DNA from: Atopomonas hussainii
Lineage (GTDB): Bacteria; Pseudomonadota; Gammaproteobacteria; Pseudomonadales; Pseudomonadaceae
Direction: 5' to 3'
DNA length: 64,000 bases
NCBI RefSeq assembly: GCF_900109735.1
Contig: NZ_FOAS01000008.1
Coordinates: 124,001-188,000 of the forward strand
Shown: piece after piece, positions 52,502-61,672 of the stretch
Layout of the letters: the number at the start of each line of letters is the position of its first letter
Position numbering within the stretch: position 1 is the stretch's first letter
Made by a program: the position numbers and the translations under genes
Notes under the pieces: generated by a model
Told to the model about the DNA's origin: nothing
Databases searched by the model: none
Seen by the model: only the letters and a program-made list of their open reading frames with translations

Positions 52502-53937
52502 TACTCGACCTTGAGGATTTTTAAATTGTTGGTGCCGCCGGCGCTGTGTAAGTCACCTTTAGTCAGCAGTACCCAGTCACCGCTGTTCACCGCGCCGCGA
52601 GCTTTTAACTCGGCCACAATCGCTGGGTTCACTTGCTCGGCTGGCAGGCTAGCTTGATCGAACAACAGCGGATACACGCCGCGATACAGCGCGGTTTTCG
52701 CCAGTGTACGCGGCGAAGGTGACACCGCGAAGATCGGTAGCGGGGTGCGAATGCGCGACATGATCAGCGGCGTATTGCCACTCTCGGTTAAGCACACAAT
52801 GGCACTGACACCTTGCAGGTGATTGGCCGCGTACATGGCTGCCATGGCGATGGTTTCATCGCAGTTGCTGAACACTTGCTCCAGGCGATGGCCGCTGCGT
52901 TGGGTTTGCGGATGTTTTTCGGCGCCTACGCACACGCGGCCCATGGCTTGCACTGCCTCGATGGGGAATTGCCCGGCGGCGGATTCGGCGCTAAGCATCA
53001 CCGCGTCGGTGTGGTCAAACACCGCATTGGCGATGTCCGATACCTCAGCGCGGGTCGGCATGGGGCTGGTGATCATCGATTCAAGCATTTGCGTGGCGGT
53101 GATCACCGCGCGGTTTAATTTGCGTGCGCGGGCAATGATGCGCTTCTGAATGCCGGTCAGTTCGGCATCGCCAATTTCTACGCCTAAATCGCCGCGCGCC
53201 ACCATCACCGCATCGCTGGCAACAATCAATTGGTCGAGGGTCTCGATGTCAGCCACCGCCTCGGCGCGCTCGATCTTCGCCACTAAGGCCGCGTCGCTCC
53301 CGGCCTCGCGCAGTAAGCGGCGGGCCAGATGCATGTCTTCAGCATCGCGCGGGAACGACACGGCGACAAAATCGGCGCCGATTGCTGCGGCGGTGATGAT
53401 GTCGGCTTTGTCTTTGTCTGTCAGGGCAGGCGCAGTGAGGCCGCCGCCTTGGCGGTTAATGCCTTTGCGGTCGCTGAGCACGCCGCTATTAAGCACTTCG
53501 CAGTGCACGCAGCGCTCGGCAATGTGCAGCACTTTCAGGGTAATACGCCCGTCATCGAGCAGCAGGATGTCGTTTGGCCGGCAGTCGTCGACCAGTTCGG
53601 GGTAATCGATGCCGACGATTTCGTGATTACCGGCGGTTTTGTCGTGCGTAGCAGAAAGCGCAAAGGCTTGACCGACCTTGAGCTGCACCTTGCCGTCGGC
53701 AAACTTGGCAATGCGGATTTTCGGCCCTTGTAAGTCCGCCAGCACCGCCACGCTGCGGTTGTGTTGCGCGGCTAAGCTGCGCACCAGCTCGGCGCGGGCG
53801 CTGTGCTCGGCAGGGCTACCGTGGGAAAAATTCAAACGAGCCACGTCGATGCCTGCGACGATGAGTGGCTCCAGTTGCTCAGCCGTGCTGGAGGCGGGGC
53901 CTAGCGTGGCGACGATTTTGGTGCGGCGCAAGGTCAT
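52501..53937 (-). CDS. pykA: Pyruvate kinase
   Basis: This 478-residue enzyme makes pyruvate and ATP from PEP. It has the N-terminal '[14 protein letters not shown]', metal/substrate motifs '[11 protein letters not shown]' and the signature '[10 protein letters not shown]' region; the C-terminal allosteric domain ends near 'NNLKILKVE'. ATG 53937 is chosen because AAGGAG lies eight bases upstream and the longer frame is not family sequence. It follows gap by 11 bases and runs into mgsA. Confidence 0.95.
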   Translation of the reverse strand: MTLRRTKIVATLGPASSTAEQLEPLIVAGIDVARLNFSHGSPAEHSARAELVRSLAAQHNRSVAVLADLQGPKIRIAKFADGKVQLKVGQAFALSATHDKTAGNHEIVGIDYPELVDDCRPNDILLLDDGRITLKVLHIAERCVHCEVLNSGVLSDRKGINRQGGGLTAPALTDKDKADIITAAAIGADFVAVSFPRDAEDMHLARRLLREAGSDAALVAKIERAEAVADIETLDQLIVASDAVMVARGDLGVEIGDAELTGIQKRIIARARKLNRAVITATQMLESMITSPMPTRAEVSDIANAVFDHTDAVMLSAESAAGQFPIEAVQAMGRVCVGAEKHPQTQRSGHRLEQVFSNCDETIAMAAMYAANHLQGVSAIVCLTESGNTPLIMSRIRTPLPIFAVSPSPRTLAKTALYRGVYPLLFDQASLPAEQVNPAIVAELKARGAVNSGDWVLLTKGDLHSAGGTNNLKILKVE

Positions 53938-53948
53938 GCTCGAACTCC

Positions 53949-54953
53949 TTATTGCGGGGCGTTGCACAGGGCTAAACAGTTGTCGAGCATGCGATTGGAG
54001 AAGCCCCATTCGTTGTCGTACCACGCCATCACTTTGAGCTGCCGGCCGATCACCCGCGTTTGCGCGGCATCGACAATCGACGATAAGCGGTTGTGGTTAA
54101 AGTCCACCGATACCAGCGGTAGCTCGTTAAACCCCAGCACAGGGCTGCTCTGACTGGCGGCCTTGAGGGCGGCATTGGCGTCATCACGGCTGGCCTCACG
54201 GGCCAGCTCGACGGTTAAGTCGACCAGCGAGACGTTAATGGTCGGCACACGCACGGCAAGGCCGGTCAGTTTGCCGGCCAGTTGCGGTAGCACTTCGCCG
54301 ACCGCTTCGGCGGCGCCGGTTTTGGTGGGGATCATCGACTGCGTCGCTGAGCGGGCGCGATAGATGTCGCTGTGGTAAACATCCGACAAATTCTGATCGT
54401 TGGTGTAGGCGTGAATGGTGGTCATCAGGCCGCTAACGATGCCGAATTGGCGGTCTAGCACTTGCGCCACCGGCGCTAAACAGTTGGTGGTGCAGGAAGC
54501 GTTAGAGATCACCTGCATGCTCTGGCGCAGCACGTTGTCGTTAACGCCATACACCACCGTCGCGTCGAGGCCTTTGCCCGGGGCAGAGACAATCACCTTG
54601 CTGGCGCCGGCCTCTAAATGCAGCGCGGCTTTGTCGCGGCTGGTGAATAGCCCAGTGCACTCAAACACTACATCCACCTTAAGTGCGCGCCAGGGCAGCT
54701 CCTGCGGGTTGCGGATGCTACTCACGGCAATGTTGTCGCCATTGATGTGCAGCGCTTCGTTGTCCACCCCGACCTCGCCAGCAAAGGCGCCATGTACGCT
54801 GTCATACTTAAAGAGGTGGGCGTTAATCTTGGCGTCCCCTAGGTCATTAATGGCCACTACCTGCAAGCGGTCGCGGTAGCCGTTTTCATACAAGGCACGC
54901 AGTACGTTGCGGCCGATACGGCCGAAGCCGTTGATAGCGATTCGTAGGGTCAT
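53949..54953 (-). CDS. gap: Glyceraldehyde-3-phosphate dehydrogenase
   Basis: This 334-residue enzyme has '[15 protein letters not shown]' (7-21), the catalytic C154 ('[13 protein letters not shown]') and H181 ('[10 protein letters not shown]'). ATG 54953 is the family start; the 47 residues upstream are not. It is first of a gap-pyk-mgsA operon, divergent from edd with 140 bases between that contain HexR-like palindromes. It should be expressed when sugars enter through the Entner-Doudoroff route. Confidence 0.95.
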   Translation of the reverse strand: MTLRIAINGFGRIGRNVLRALYENGYRDRLQVVAINDLGDAKINAHLFKYDSVHGAFAGEVGVDNEALHINGDNIAVSSIRNPQELPWRALKVDVVFECTGLFTSRDKAALHLEAGASKVIVSAPGKGLDATVVYGVNDNVLRQSMQVISNASCTTNCLAPVAQVLDRQFGIVSGLMTTIHAYTNDQNLSDVYHSDIYRARSATQSMIPTKTGAAEAVGEVLPQLAGKLTGLAVRVPTINVSLVDLTVELAREASRDDANAALKAASQSSPVLGFNELPLVSVDFNHNRLSSIVDAAQTRVIGRQLKVMAWYDNEWGFSNRMLDNCLALCNAPQ

Positions 54954-54976
54954 CTTGGCGGGTCTCTTGGTGTTTT

Positions 54977-54991
54977 TTGTTTGAATTACAA
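54977..54991. promoter_or_regulatory. HexR-type operator, gap side
   Basis: TTGT-TTGAATT-ACAA fits the Pseudomonas HexR pseudopalindrome TTGT-N7/8-ACAA exactly and lies 24 bases before the gap start. HexR controls edd, gap and zwf in Pseudomonas and is released by KDPG. Confidence 0.65.
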
Positions 54992-55041
54992 CATTTGTAC
55001 CGATGATGATAGAAAGATCGCTGGCAAAGTGGCAATATTTT

Positions 55042-55056
55042 TTCGTAATATTACAA
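55042..55056. promoter_or_regulatory. HexR-like operator, edd side
   Basis: TTCGTAATATTACAA contains the perfect palindrome GTAATATTAC and resembles the HexR core TGTAAT...ATTACA. It lies about 38 bases before the edd start. Confidence 0.55.
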
Positions 55057-55093
55057 ATATCTTGTCGTGATCTGTGGTGAGAGGAGTCGAGCA

Positions 55094-56920
55094 ATGCATC
55101 CCCGTGTGCAGCAAGTAACTGAGCGTCTAATCGAGCGCAGCCGTGCGACGCGGCAGGCCTATCTGGCGCAGATGCAAGCGGCAGCCAGTCGCGGCGTGGT
55201 GCGCGGTACGTTGCCGTGCGGCAACCTTGCCCACGCCATGGCAGCTTGCGGTAGTAGCGATAAAGAGCAGCTGCGCTTGATGAATCAAGCCAACGTCGGG
55301 GTGATCACCGCGTATAACGACATGCTCTCGGCGCATCAGCCGTTTGAGCATTATCCCGAGCAAATCCGCAGCGCCGTGCGTGCCATGGGTTGCACCGCGC
55401 AGATAGCGGGCGGTGTGCCGGCGATGTGCGATGGCGTGACGCAAGGCGAGCCGGGCATGGAGTTATCACTGGCCAGTCGCGATGTGATTGCCATGGCCAC
55501 GGCCATCGGCCTGTCACATAACGTGTTTGATGCGGCGCTGTGTTTGGGCGTGTGCGACAAGATCGTGCCGGGCTTGTTGATTGGCGCGCTGCGCTTTGGA
55601 CATCTGCCGGTGGTGTTTGTGCCGGCGGGGCCGATGGTGTCGGGCCTGTCGAATAAAGAAAAAGCCGCCGTGCGCCAGCGTTTTGCCGAGGGCAAAGCCA
55701 CCCGCGAAGAACTTCTCGAGGCCGAATCGCAGTCTTACCACGGTGCTGGCACCTGCACCTTCTATGGCACCGCCAATACCAACCAGATGCTGGTCGAGAT
55801 CATGGGGCTGCACTTGCCGGGCTCATCCTTTGTGAATCCCAACACGCCACTGCGCGAGGCGTTGACCCGCGAGGCAGCACAGCAGGCTTGCCGGATTACC
55901 GCGCTGGGCGGCGATTACATCAGCATGGCGTCGATCATCGACGAAAAAGCCATCATCAATGCCGTGGTGGCCTTGTTAGCTACCGGCGGCTCGACCAACC
56001 TGACTTTGCACATCGTAGCCATCGCCCAAGCGGCGGGCATTCAGCTCAAGCTGGAAGACTTGGCCGAGTTGTCGGCTGTTGTGCCGACCATGGCGCGCAT
56101 CTACCCCAACGGCCAAGCCGACATCAACCACTTCCAAGCAGCGGGCGGCACGGCCTTTTTAGTTCGTGAGCTACTGAACGCCGGTTATTTGCATGAAGAC
56201 GTTAATACCATCGTCGGTCGTGGTCTGCGCCGCTACACCCAAGAGCCGTTTATGGATGGCGATTCGCTGGTGTGGCGCGACGGCCCGCAAGCGAGTTTGG
56301 ATGAAGCTGTATTGCGCCCAGCCAACAACCCGTTTAACCCCGAAGGCGGCCTGCGGTTAATGCAGGGCAATCTGGGGCGTGGGGTGATCAAGGTGTCTGC
56401 GGTCGCGCCTGAGCACCAAGTGGTCGAAGCACCGTGCCGCGTGTTCGATAGCCAGCATGCTTTGGCCGATGCTTTTAAGCGTGGCGAGCTTGAGCGCGAC
56501 TTGGTCGCAGTGGTGCGCTTTCAGGGGCCGCGTGCCAATGGCATGCCAGAGCTGCACAAGATGACCCCGTTCTTAGGCATTCTGCAGGACCGAGGTTTTA
56601 AAGTGGCGCTGGTCACCGATGGTCGTATGTCCGGTGCGTCCGGCAAGGTGGCGGCGGCGATTCATGTTAGCCCCGAGGCCATCGACAACGGCCCGCTGCG
56701 CTATGTGCAAGACGGTGATGTGATTCGCGTCGATGGCAAAACCGGCGAGCTGCGCGTATTGGTCGATGCCGCGCAACTGCAAGCGCGCACGCCAGCTGAA
56801 TTGCCGGCAGAGCAGGGCGTCGGCATGGGCCGCGAGCTGTTTGCCTTTATGCGTGGCGCGATGAGCAGCGCAGAAGAAGGGGGTAGTTGCTTTACCCAAG
56901 CGCTGGAGTCGCTGCAATGA
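55094..56920 (+). CDS. edd: 6-phosphogluconate dehydratase
   Basis: This 608-residue [4Fe-4S] enzyme of the IlvD/Edd family makes KDPG in the Entner-Doudoroff pathway. Cluster cysteines are in '[16 protein letters not shown]', '[14 protein letters not shown]' and '[12 protein letters not shown]'. '[10 protein letters not shown]' is conserved near the C-terminus. ATG 55094 has GAGGAG upstream. Its stop overlaps glk (ATGA). It is the head of an edd-glk-mutarotase-aldo/keto reductase operon. Confidence 0.95.
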   Translation: MHPRVQQVTERLIERSRATRQAYLAQMQAAASRGVVRGTLPCGNLAHAMAACGSSDKEQLRLMNQANVGVITAYNDMLSAHQPFEHYPEQIRSAVRAMGCTAQIAGGVPAMCDGVTQGEPGMELSLASRDVIAMATAIGLSHNVFDAALCLGVCDKIVPGLLIGALRFGHLPVVFVPAGPMVSGLSNKEKAAVRQRFAEGKATREELLEAESQSYHGAGTCTFYGTANTNQMLVEIMGLHLPGSSFVNPNTPLREALTREAAQQACRITALGGDYISMASIIDEKAIINAVVALLATGGSTNLTLHIVAIAQAAGIQLKLEDLAELSAVVPTMARIYPNGQADINHFQAAGGTAFLVRELLNAGYLHEDVNTIVGRGLRRYTQEPFMDGDSLVWRDGPQASLDEAVLRPANNPFNPEGGLRLMQGNLGRGVIKVSAVAPEHQVVEAPCRVFDSQHALADAFKRGELERDLVAVVRFQGPRANGMPELHKMTPFLGILQDRGFKVALVTDGRMSGASGKVAAAIHVSPEAIDNGPLRYVQDGDVIRVDGKTGELRVLVDAAQLQARTPAELPAEQGVGMGRELFAFMRGAMSSAEEGGSCFTQALESLQ

Positions 56921-57861
56921 GCATGGCCTTGGTCGGCGATGTGGGTGGCACTAACGCACGCTTTGCCCTGTGGCAGAGCGGTGAGCTAGCGGCGGTAGAA
57001 GTGTTTGCCTGCGCTGACTTCGCCAGCCCAGAGGCGGCCATCAGCGCTTATCTGGAGCGCCAACACGTCACGATTTCGCAGCTGTGCTTGGCCTGCGCGG
57101 GGCCGGTGCAGGACGGTCAAGTGCGCCTGACCAACAATCACTGGCATGTTGCTGCCGACTCGCTGCGCGACACCTTAAAACTTCAGCGCGCCGAGCTGAT
57201 TAACGACTTCACCGCCATGGCGCTGGGCATGACGCGCGTGACCGAAGATGAGTTGTTGTCGGTCGCTGAAGGCCAAGCCTTAGCGGGGCAGATGCGCTTG
57301 GTCATGGGGCCGGGTACGGGTTTAGGCGTGGCTGGCTTACTGCCTTTGCCGGATGGTCGCTGGCAAGTGATCAGCGGTGAGGGCGGGCATGTCAATTTGC
57401 CGGCCACCAGTGAGCGCGAGGCGCGCGTGCTGGCGTATTTGCAGTCGCAGCAAGATTACGTCAATGCCGAAACCATTTTGTCCGGCGGCGGCCTGCTGCG
57501 TTTGTATCAAGCCTGCTGCGCGATTGATCAGCGCGACTGCCTGCTAGACAGCCCTGCGCAAGTCACCGCCGCCGCGCTGGCGGGTGATGACTACGCCGAT
57601 GCCGTGCTGGAAATGTGGTGCTGTTGGCTGGGGCGCGTAATGGGTAATGCGGCGGTCACGCTGGGTAGTCGTGGCGGGGTGTATATCGCCGGTGGCGTGG
57701 TGCCACGTTTTGCTGAGCGTTTTCTCGTCAGTGGTTTTCATCAGGCCTTCTGCGGCAAAGGCAGCATGAGTGATTACTTAACGCAGATGCCCATTGCCCT
57801 AGTGCAAGCAGAGTGGCCGGGTTTGCTGGGAGCAGGGGTGTGGCTGGATCAGCTGTCATGA
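56917..57861 (+). CDS. glk: Glucokinase
   Basis: This 314-residue enzyme phosphorylates glucose. It has the ATP motif '[12 protein letters not shown]' (6-17), the sugar site '[11 protein letters not shown]', the phosphate motif '[12 protein letters not shown]' and '[13 protein letters not shown]'. It overlaps edd by four bases and the mutarotase gene by four bases (ATGA both times), so the three are tightly coupled. Confidence 0.94.
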   Translation: MSMALVGDVGGTNARFALWQSGELAAVEVFACADFASPEAAISAYLERQHVTISQLCLACAGPVQDGQVRLTNNHWHVAADSLRDTLKLQRAELINDFTAMALGMTRVTEDELLSVAEGQALAGQMRLVMGPGTGLGVAGLLPLPDGRWQVISGEGGHVNLPATSEREARVLAYLQSQQDYVNAETILSGGGLLRLYQACCAIDQRDCLLDSPAQVTAAALAGDDYADAVLEMWCCWLGRVMGNAAVTLGSRGGVYIAGGVVPRFAERFLVSGFHQAFCGKGSMSDYLTQMPIALVQAEWPGLLGAGVWLDQLS

Positions 57862-58742
57862 GCCCTTGCGCGCAACCTTTGGCGCCGTTTGCGGCGCTGT
57901 TTGCCCAAGCCAATTTCAACCAGTCGCCGCTGGCGCGTAGTCACTGGCAAGGCCGTGAGCTGTTGTTAGTGCAAACCACGCACATGCAGGCTGTGGTGAG
58001 CGTGCAGGGGGCGCAGTTACTGCATTTTCAGCCTTCCGGTGAGCGCCCATGGCTGTGGTGCTCCACCTTGTGGCCGGAAAAAGGCGCCATTCGTGGCGGA
58101 GTGCCTGTGTGTTGGCCGTGGTTTGGTCCGCATGCCAGCGATAAAAGCTTGCCGGCCCACGGCTGGGCGCGGATCAGTCAATGGCAGCTGCTGGATGTGT
58201 TGCTTGAAGGTGAGGCGCTGCTGCTCAACTGGCAATTGCGCTGTGCAGACTATCAAGCGCAGCTGCAAATGCGGTTAGGGCAAACCTTCAGCCTTAAGTT
58301 GATAACGCAAAACCTAGGTGGGCAAGCGTTGCCGTTATCGCAGGCGCTGCATGCTTACTGGCAGGTGTCCTTTATCGATAACGCCTGCGAAACCAGCCTG
58401 GCTGACGCGCGCTATCACGACAAGCTCGACGGCGAACACAAGCAGCAGTTAGGCACTGTGCGCTTTAACCAGCCGCTTGATCGCGTCTATTTCGCAGAAA
58501 AAACGCTGTGCTTGCACGACAGCGTTTGGCGTCGCCAGTTGCTGATCGACAAGCACGGCAGTGACAGCAGCGTGCTCTGGCATCCGGGTCGACAAGGCTT
58601 AGCCGACGCGCCGCCGGTATTGGCCGCTGGTTTCGTCTGCGCCGAAGTGGCCGATGGTTTGGCTGAGCCTTGTGTGCTGCAACCCGGTGAGCGCAAAGAA
58701 TTAATCATGACGGCGCACAGCGCGCCGCTAGTGCTGGAGTAA
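57858..58742 (+). CDS. D-hexose-6-phosphate mutarotase
   Basis: This 294-residue galactose-mutarotase-fold protein matches YeaD. 'RGGVPVCWPWFGPHASD' with the first His, 'PAHGWARISQW' with the second, and 'LSQALHAYWQV' are the family motifs. It converts the anomers of glucose-6-phosphate, which fits its place after glk. In many Pseudomonas a gltR/gltS two-component pair follows glk instead. ATG 57858 overlaps the glk stop. Confidence 0.9.
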   Translation: MSPCAQPLAPFAALFAQANFNQSPLARSHWQGRELLLVQTTHMQAVVSVQGAQLLHFQPSGERPWLWCSTLWPEKGAIRGGVPVCWPWFGPHASDKSLPAHGWARISQWQLLDVLLEGEALLLNWQLRCADYQAQLQMRLGQTFSLKLITQNLGGQALPLSQALHAYWQVSFIDNACETSLADARYHDKLDGEHKQQLGTVRFNQPLDRVYFAEKTLCLHDSVWRRQLLIDKHGSDSSVLWHPGRQGLADAPPVLAAGFVCAEVADGLAEPCVLQPGERKELIMTAHSAPLVLE

Positions 58743-58751
58743 CCCCTTAGC

Positions 58752-59612
58752 ATGCAAGCTGCACTAAAACAGCCACTGGCCATCGGCATGATGCGCTTGG
58801 GCGACTATCCCGATTTAGCCAGCGATCAAGCGCTGCTGACCTTTACCGAGCAGTGCTTAGAGCAAGGCGTCAGCGTGTTTGATCATGCGGATATTTACGG
58901 CGCAGGCAGTTGTGAGGCGCGCTTTGGTCAGGCTTTGGCGCTTAAGCCAGCGCTGCGTGAACAGCTAGTGCTGATCAGTAAAGCGGATATTGTCACGGCT
59001 CAGGCCGATAAGTCGCCTTGGCAGGTGAAACACTACGACACTAGCTGTGCGTATCTGCAGCAACAGCTTGATGGCAGTTTGCAGCGCTTAGGCACGGATT
59101 ATCTCGATGGCTTTCTGGTGCACCGGCCTGATCCATTGATGGATGTGCGTGAGCTGGCGCAAACGCTGCAGGGCATGATCAATAGCGGCAAAGTGCGCTG
59201 GATTGGCGTGTCTAATTTCTTACCCGCGCAATGGCAGGCACTCGCTGAGCATGTGCCGCTGGCGTGTAACCAAATCGAGCTGTCGCTGGCTGCGCAGTCG
59301 GCGGTATGGGATGGTCAGCTGAATCTATTGGCTAACGCTAACGTGCAGGTGATGGCTTGGTCGCCCATGGCAGGCGGTCGTTTTGCGGGCAAATTGCTGG
59401 ATGCGCTAAAAGCCGTGGCGGTGCAGCGTGGTGTGACTGCCGAACAAATAGCCTTGGCTTGGGTGCGTGCTTTGCCTGGCGCGCCGATGGCTATCTTGGG
59501 TAGTTTGCGGCCTGAGCGCATCACAGGTGCCTTGGCAGGGCTGAGCATTCAGCTAACCCGGCAGGAGTGGTTTTATTTGGCAGAGGCTGCGCGCGGTCAT
59601 CAAGTGGCTTAA
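58752..59612 (+). CDS. Aldo/keto reductase (YdhF-like)
   Basis: This 286-residue TIM-barrel oxidoreductase has the AKR tetrad visible as D44 and Y49 ('FDHADIYGAG'), a Lys ('LISKADI') and H124 ('FLVHRPDPL'). 'WIGVSNF' and the C-terminal 'ILGSLRPERI' bind NADPH. It is close to YdhF. The substrate is unknown; with glk and the mutarotase, a sugar or a sugar-derived aldehyde is likely. A strong terminator ends the operon. Confidence 0.88.
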   Translation: MQAALKQPLAIGMMRLGDYPDLASDQALLTFTEQCLEQGVSVFDHADIYGAGSCEARFGQALALKPALREQLVLISKADIVTAQADKSPWQVKHYDTSCAYLQQQLDGSLQRLGTDYLDGFLVHRPDPLMDVRELAQTLQGMINSGKVRWIGVSNFLPAQWQALAEHVPLACNQIELSLAAQSAVWDGQLNLLANANVQVMAWSPMAGGRFAGKLLDALKAVAVQRGVTAEQIALAWVRALPGAPMAILGSLRPERITGALAGLSIQLTRQEWFYLAEAARGHQVA

Positions 59613-59618
59613 GGCAGA

Positions 59619-59653
59619 AACAAAACGCCCCGCATTAAGCGGGGCGTTTTGTT
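59619..59653. terminator. Bidirectional terminator between the glk operon and etfA
   Basis: AACAAAACGCCCCGC and its exact complement form a 15-bp stem with the loop ATTAA, with A4/T4 blocks in the stem for both strands. Confidence 0.85.
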
Positions 59654-59667
59654 AAGCGGAGACTGGA

Positions 59668-60597
59668 TTAAACCAGCGACTCCAGCTCAGGAACAGCTTC
59701 GAACAGGTCAGCAACCAGACCGTAATCAGCCACTTGGAAAATCGGGGCTTCTTCGTCTTTGTTGATCGCTACGATGACCTTAGAGTCTTTCATACCAGCC
59801 AAGTGCTGGATGGCGCCGGAGATGCCGACCGCAACGTACAGCTGCGGAGCAACGATCTTACCGGTTTGACCAACCTGCATGTCGTTCGGTACGAAGCCTG
59901 CGTCAACCGCGGCGCGCGAAGCACCTACAGCAGCGCCCAGCTTGTCAGCTACTTTGTACAGCAGCTCGAAGTTGTCGCCGTTCTGCATGCCGCGACCACC
60001 AGAGATCACGATCTTGGCAGCCGTCAGCTCAGGACGGTCAGACTTCGCCAGTTCCTCGCCAACGAAGGCAGAAACACCGGCGTCGTTTGCAGTGGCAACC
60101 GCTTCAACAGCAGCAGAACCGCCTTCGGCAGCAGCAGCGTCGAAACCAGTAGAGCGCACGGTGATGACCTTGACGGCAGCACTCGACTGCACGGTAGCGA
60201 TAGCGTTACCGGCATAGATCGGGCGCTGGAAAGTGTCGGCGCTTTCTACTTTGGTGATTTCCGAGATCTGGTCAACGTCCAGTGCAGCGGCAACGCGCGG
60301 CAGGATGTTTTTGCCAGTGGTGGTGGCGGAAGCCAGAACGTGGCCGTAGCCTTTGCCCAGCTCAGCAACCAGCGGAGCAACGTTTTCCGGCAGCTGGTTA
60401 GCGTACGCAGCGTTGTCAGCCAGCAGTACTTTGCTAACACCCGCTACTTTTGCAGCAGCGTCGGCAACCGCAGCACAACCAGTGCCAGCTACCAGTACGT
60501 GCACATCACCACCGATGGCAGTGGCGGCAGTCACGGTGTTCAGCGTGGATGCGCCCAGAGCGGAGTTATTGTGATCAGCAACTACCAAGATAGCCAT
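59668..60597 (-). CDS. etfA: Electron transfer flavoprotein, alpha subunit
   Basis: This 309-residue subunit binds FAD with its C-terminal domain ('[22 protein letters not shown]', '[31 protein letters not shown]'). With EtfB it carries electrons from acyl-CoA and other dehydrogenases to EtfQO. Its start overlaps the etfB stop (TAATG). Length and motifs are normal. Confidence 0.96.
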   Translation of the reverse strand: MAILVVADHNNSALGASTLNTVTAATAIGGDVHVLVAGTGCAAVADAAAKVAGVSKVLLADNAAYANQLPENVAPLVAELGKGYGHVLASATTTGKNILPRVAAALDVDQISEITKVESADTFQRPIYAGNAIATVQSSAAVKVITVRSTGFDAAAAEGGSAAVEAVATANDAGVSAFVGEELAKSDRPELTAAKIVISGGRGMQNGDNFELLYKVADKLGAAVGASRAAVDAGFVPNDMQVGQTGKIVAPQLYVAVGISGAIQHLAGMKDSKVIVAINKDEEAPIFQVADYGLVADLFEAVPELESLV

Positions 60598-61346
60598 TAG
60601 ATTACTTTCGCCTCGTTCTTCAGTTTTTCGACCAGTTCAGCCACAGTCTTCACCTTGATGCCGGCCTGGCGGGTCGGCGGTGGAGTGACTTTAACGGTCT
60701 TAACGGTGGAGGTCAGGGCAACGCCCAGCGCGTCGGCAGTCTGAACATCCAGCGGCTTCTTCTTAGCCTTCATGATGTTCGGCAGTGAAGCGTAGCGCGG
60801 CTCGTTCAGGCGCAGGTCGGTGGTCACGATAGCCGGCAAGTTCAGCGCAACGGTCTGCAGACCGCCGTCGATTTCGCGGGTTACGTTAACCCTGTCGCCA
60901 GCCACTTCCACTTTAGAAGCGAAGGTGCCTTGCGGCATGCCGGTCAGGGCGCCCAGCATCTGGCCAGTTTGGTTGTTGTCAGAGTCAATGGACTGCTTGC
61001 CCAAGATGACCAGGCCAGGCTGCTCTTTTTCAACAACAGCTTTCAGAACCTTGGCAACACCCAGCGAACCTACTTCTTCAGCAGTCTCGACCAGGATGGC
61101 ACGGTCAGCACCCAGCGCCAGGGCAGTACGCAGCTGCTCTTGGGCTTCTTTGGGGCCGATGGTAACCACAACGATTTCGCTCGCAACGCCTTTTTCTTTC
61201 AGGCGTACAGCTTCCTCTACTGCGATTTCGCAGAAGGGGTTCATGGACATTTTGACGTTAGCCAGGTCAACGCCGGTTTCGTCCGCTTTCACGCGAACCT
61301 TGACGTTGTAGTCGACCACTCGTTTAACAGCTACAAGAACCTTCAT
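60597..61346 (-). CDS. etfB: Electron transfer flavoprotein, beta subunit
   Basis: This 249-residue subunit binds AMP and docks the dehydrogenases. '[16 protein letters not shown]' begins it, and '[27 protein letters not shown]' is the family signature region. It is the first gene of etfB-etfA and is divergent from etf-QO over 326 bases. Confidence 0.96.
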   Translation of the reverse strand: MKVLVAVKRVVDYNVKVRVKADETGVDLANVKMSMNPFCEIAVEEAVRLKEKGVASEIVVVTIGPKEAQEQLRTALALGADRAILVETAEEVGSLGVAKVLKAVVEKEQPGLVILGKQSIDSDNNQTGQMLGALTGMPQGTFASKVEVAGDRVNVTREIDGGLQTVALNLPAIVTTDLRLNEPRYASLPNIMKAKKKPLDVQTADALGVALTSTVKTVKVTPPPTRQAGIKVKTVAELVEKLKNEAKVI

Positions 61347-61546
61347 GGATTCCTCGTTCTATCCGGTTGAATTGGATATCGCCAAGGCTAGCCTGGCCGG
61401 TGATGCAAGTCGGCCGAAACCGATAAAAATACCGAACAGCGTCAGCAAAACCGCCCGTATCTTGACCGCAGAAGCGGTTAGGGTCAATACACGATCGGCT
61501 GCTAAAACCGTTCCAAGGCCTGAGTCTACAAGGGTTTTACAGAATT

Positions 61547-61560
61547 CAAACAAACGTTTG
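61547..61560. promoter_or_regulatory. PsrA-type box
   Basis: CAAAC-AAAC-GTTTG fits the PsrA consensus (G/C)AAAC-N2-4-GTTT(G/C), and ACAAACGTTTGT is a perfect palindrome. PsrA, a TetR-type fatty-acid sensor of Pseudomonas, is known to control etf genes. The box abuts the -35 of etf-QO. Confidence 0.65.
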
Positions 61561-61562
61561 TA

Positions 61563-61591
61563 TTGGACGCTTCGCGGTGGCTAGATATAAT
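61563..61591 (+). promoter_or_regulatory. Sigma-70 promoter of etf-QO
   Basis: TTGGAC (61563-61568), a 17-base spacer and a perfect TATAAT (61586-61591). Transcription would start near 61598, about 75 bases before the GTG start of etf-QO. Confidence 0.75.
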
Positions 61592-61672
61592 GCAAGCGTT
61601 TTGGTCACGGATAAGACCGGCAAGCATAAAATATTCATAATGTCCGATTAGCCCAGTGTAGGAGATCGAATA

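Larger units (their letters stand above)
61347..61672. other. Divergent control region between etfB and etf-QO
   Basis: The 326 bases hold no convincing gene. The right part has the PsrA-like box and the etf-QO promoter. The left part, toward etfB, shows no clear -35/-10 pair; a 64-codon TTG-start frame on the minus strand (61359-61553) is judged chance. Confidence 0.6.

Noticed and set aside
59734-60600. 288-codon open frame antisense to etfA
   Set aside because: etfA is certain on the other strand. This frame is a shadow rich in Ser, Arg and Val.
61359-61553. 64-codon minus-strand frame upstream of etfB
   Set aside because: It has a TTG start without a ribosome binding site, and it crosses the expected promoter region. 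It is probably chance.
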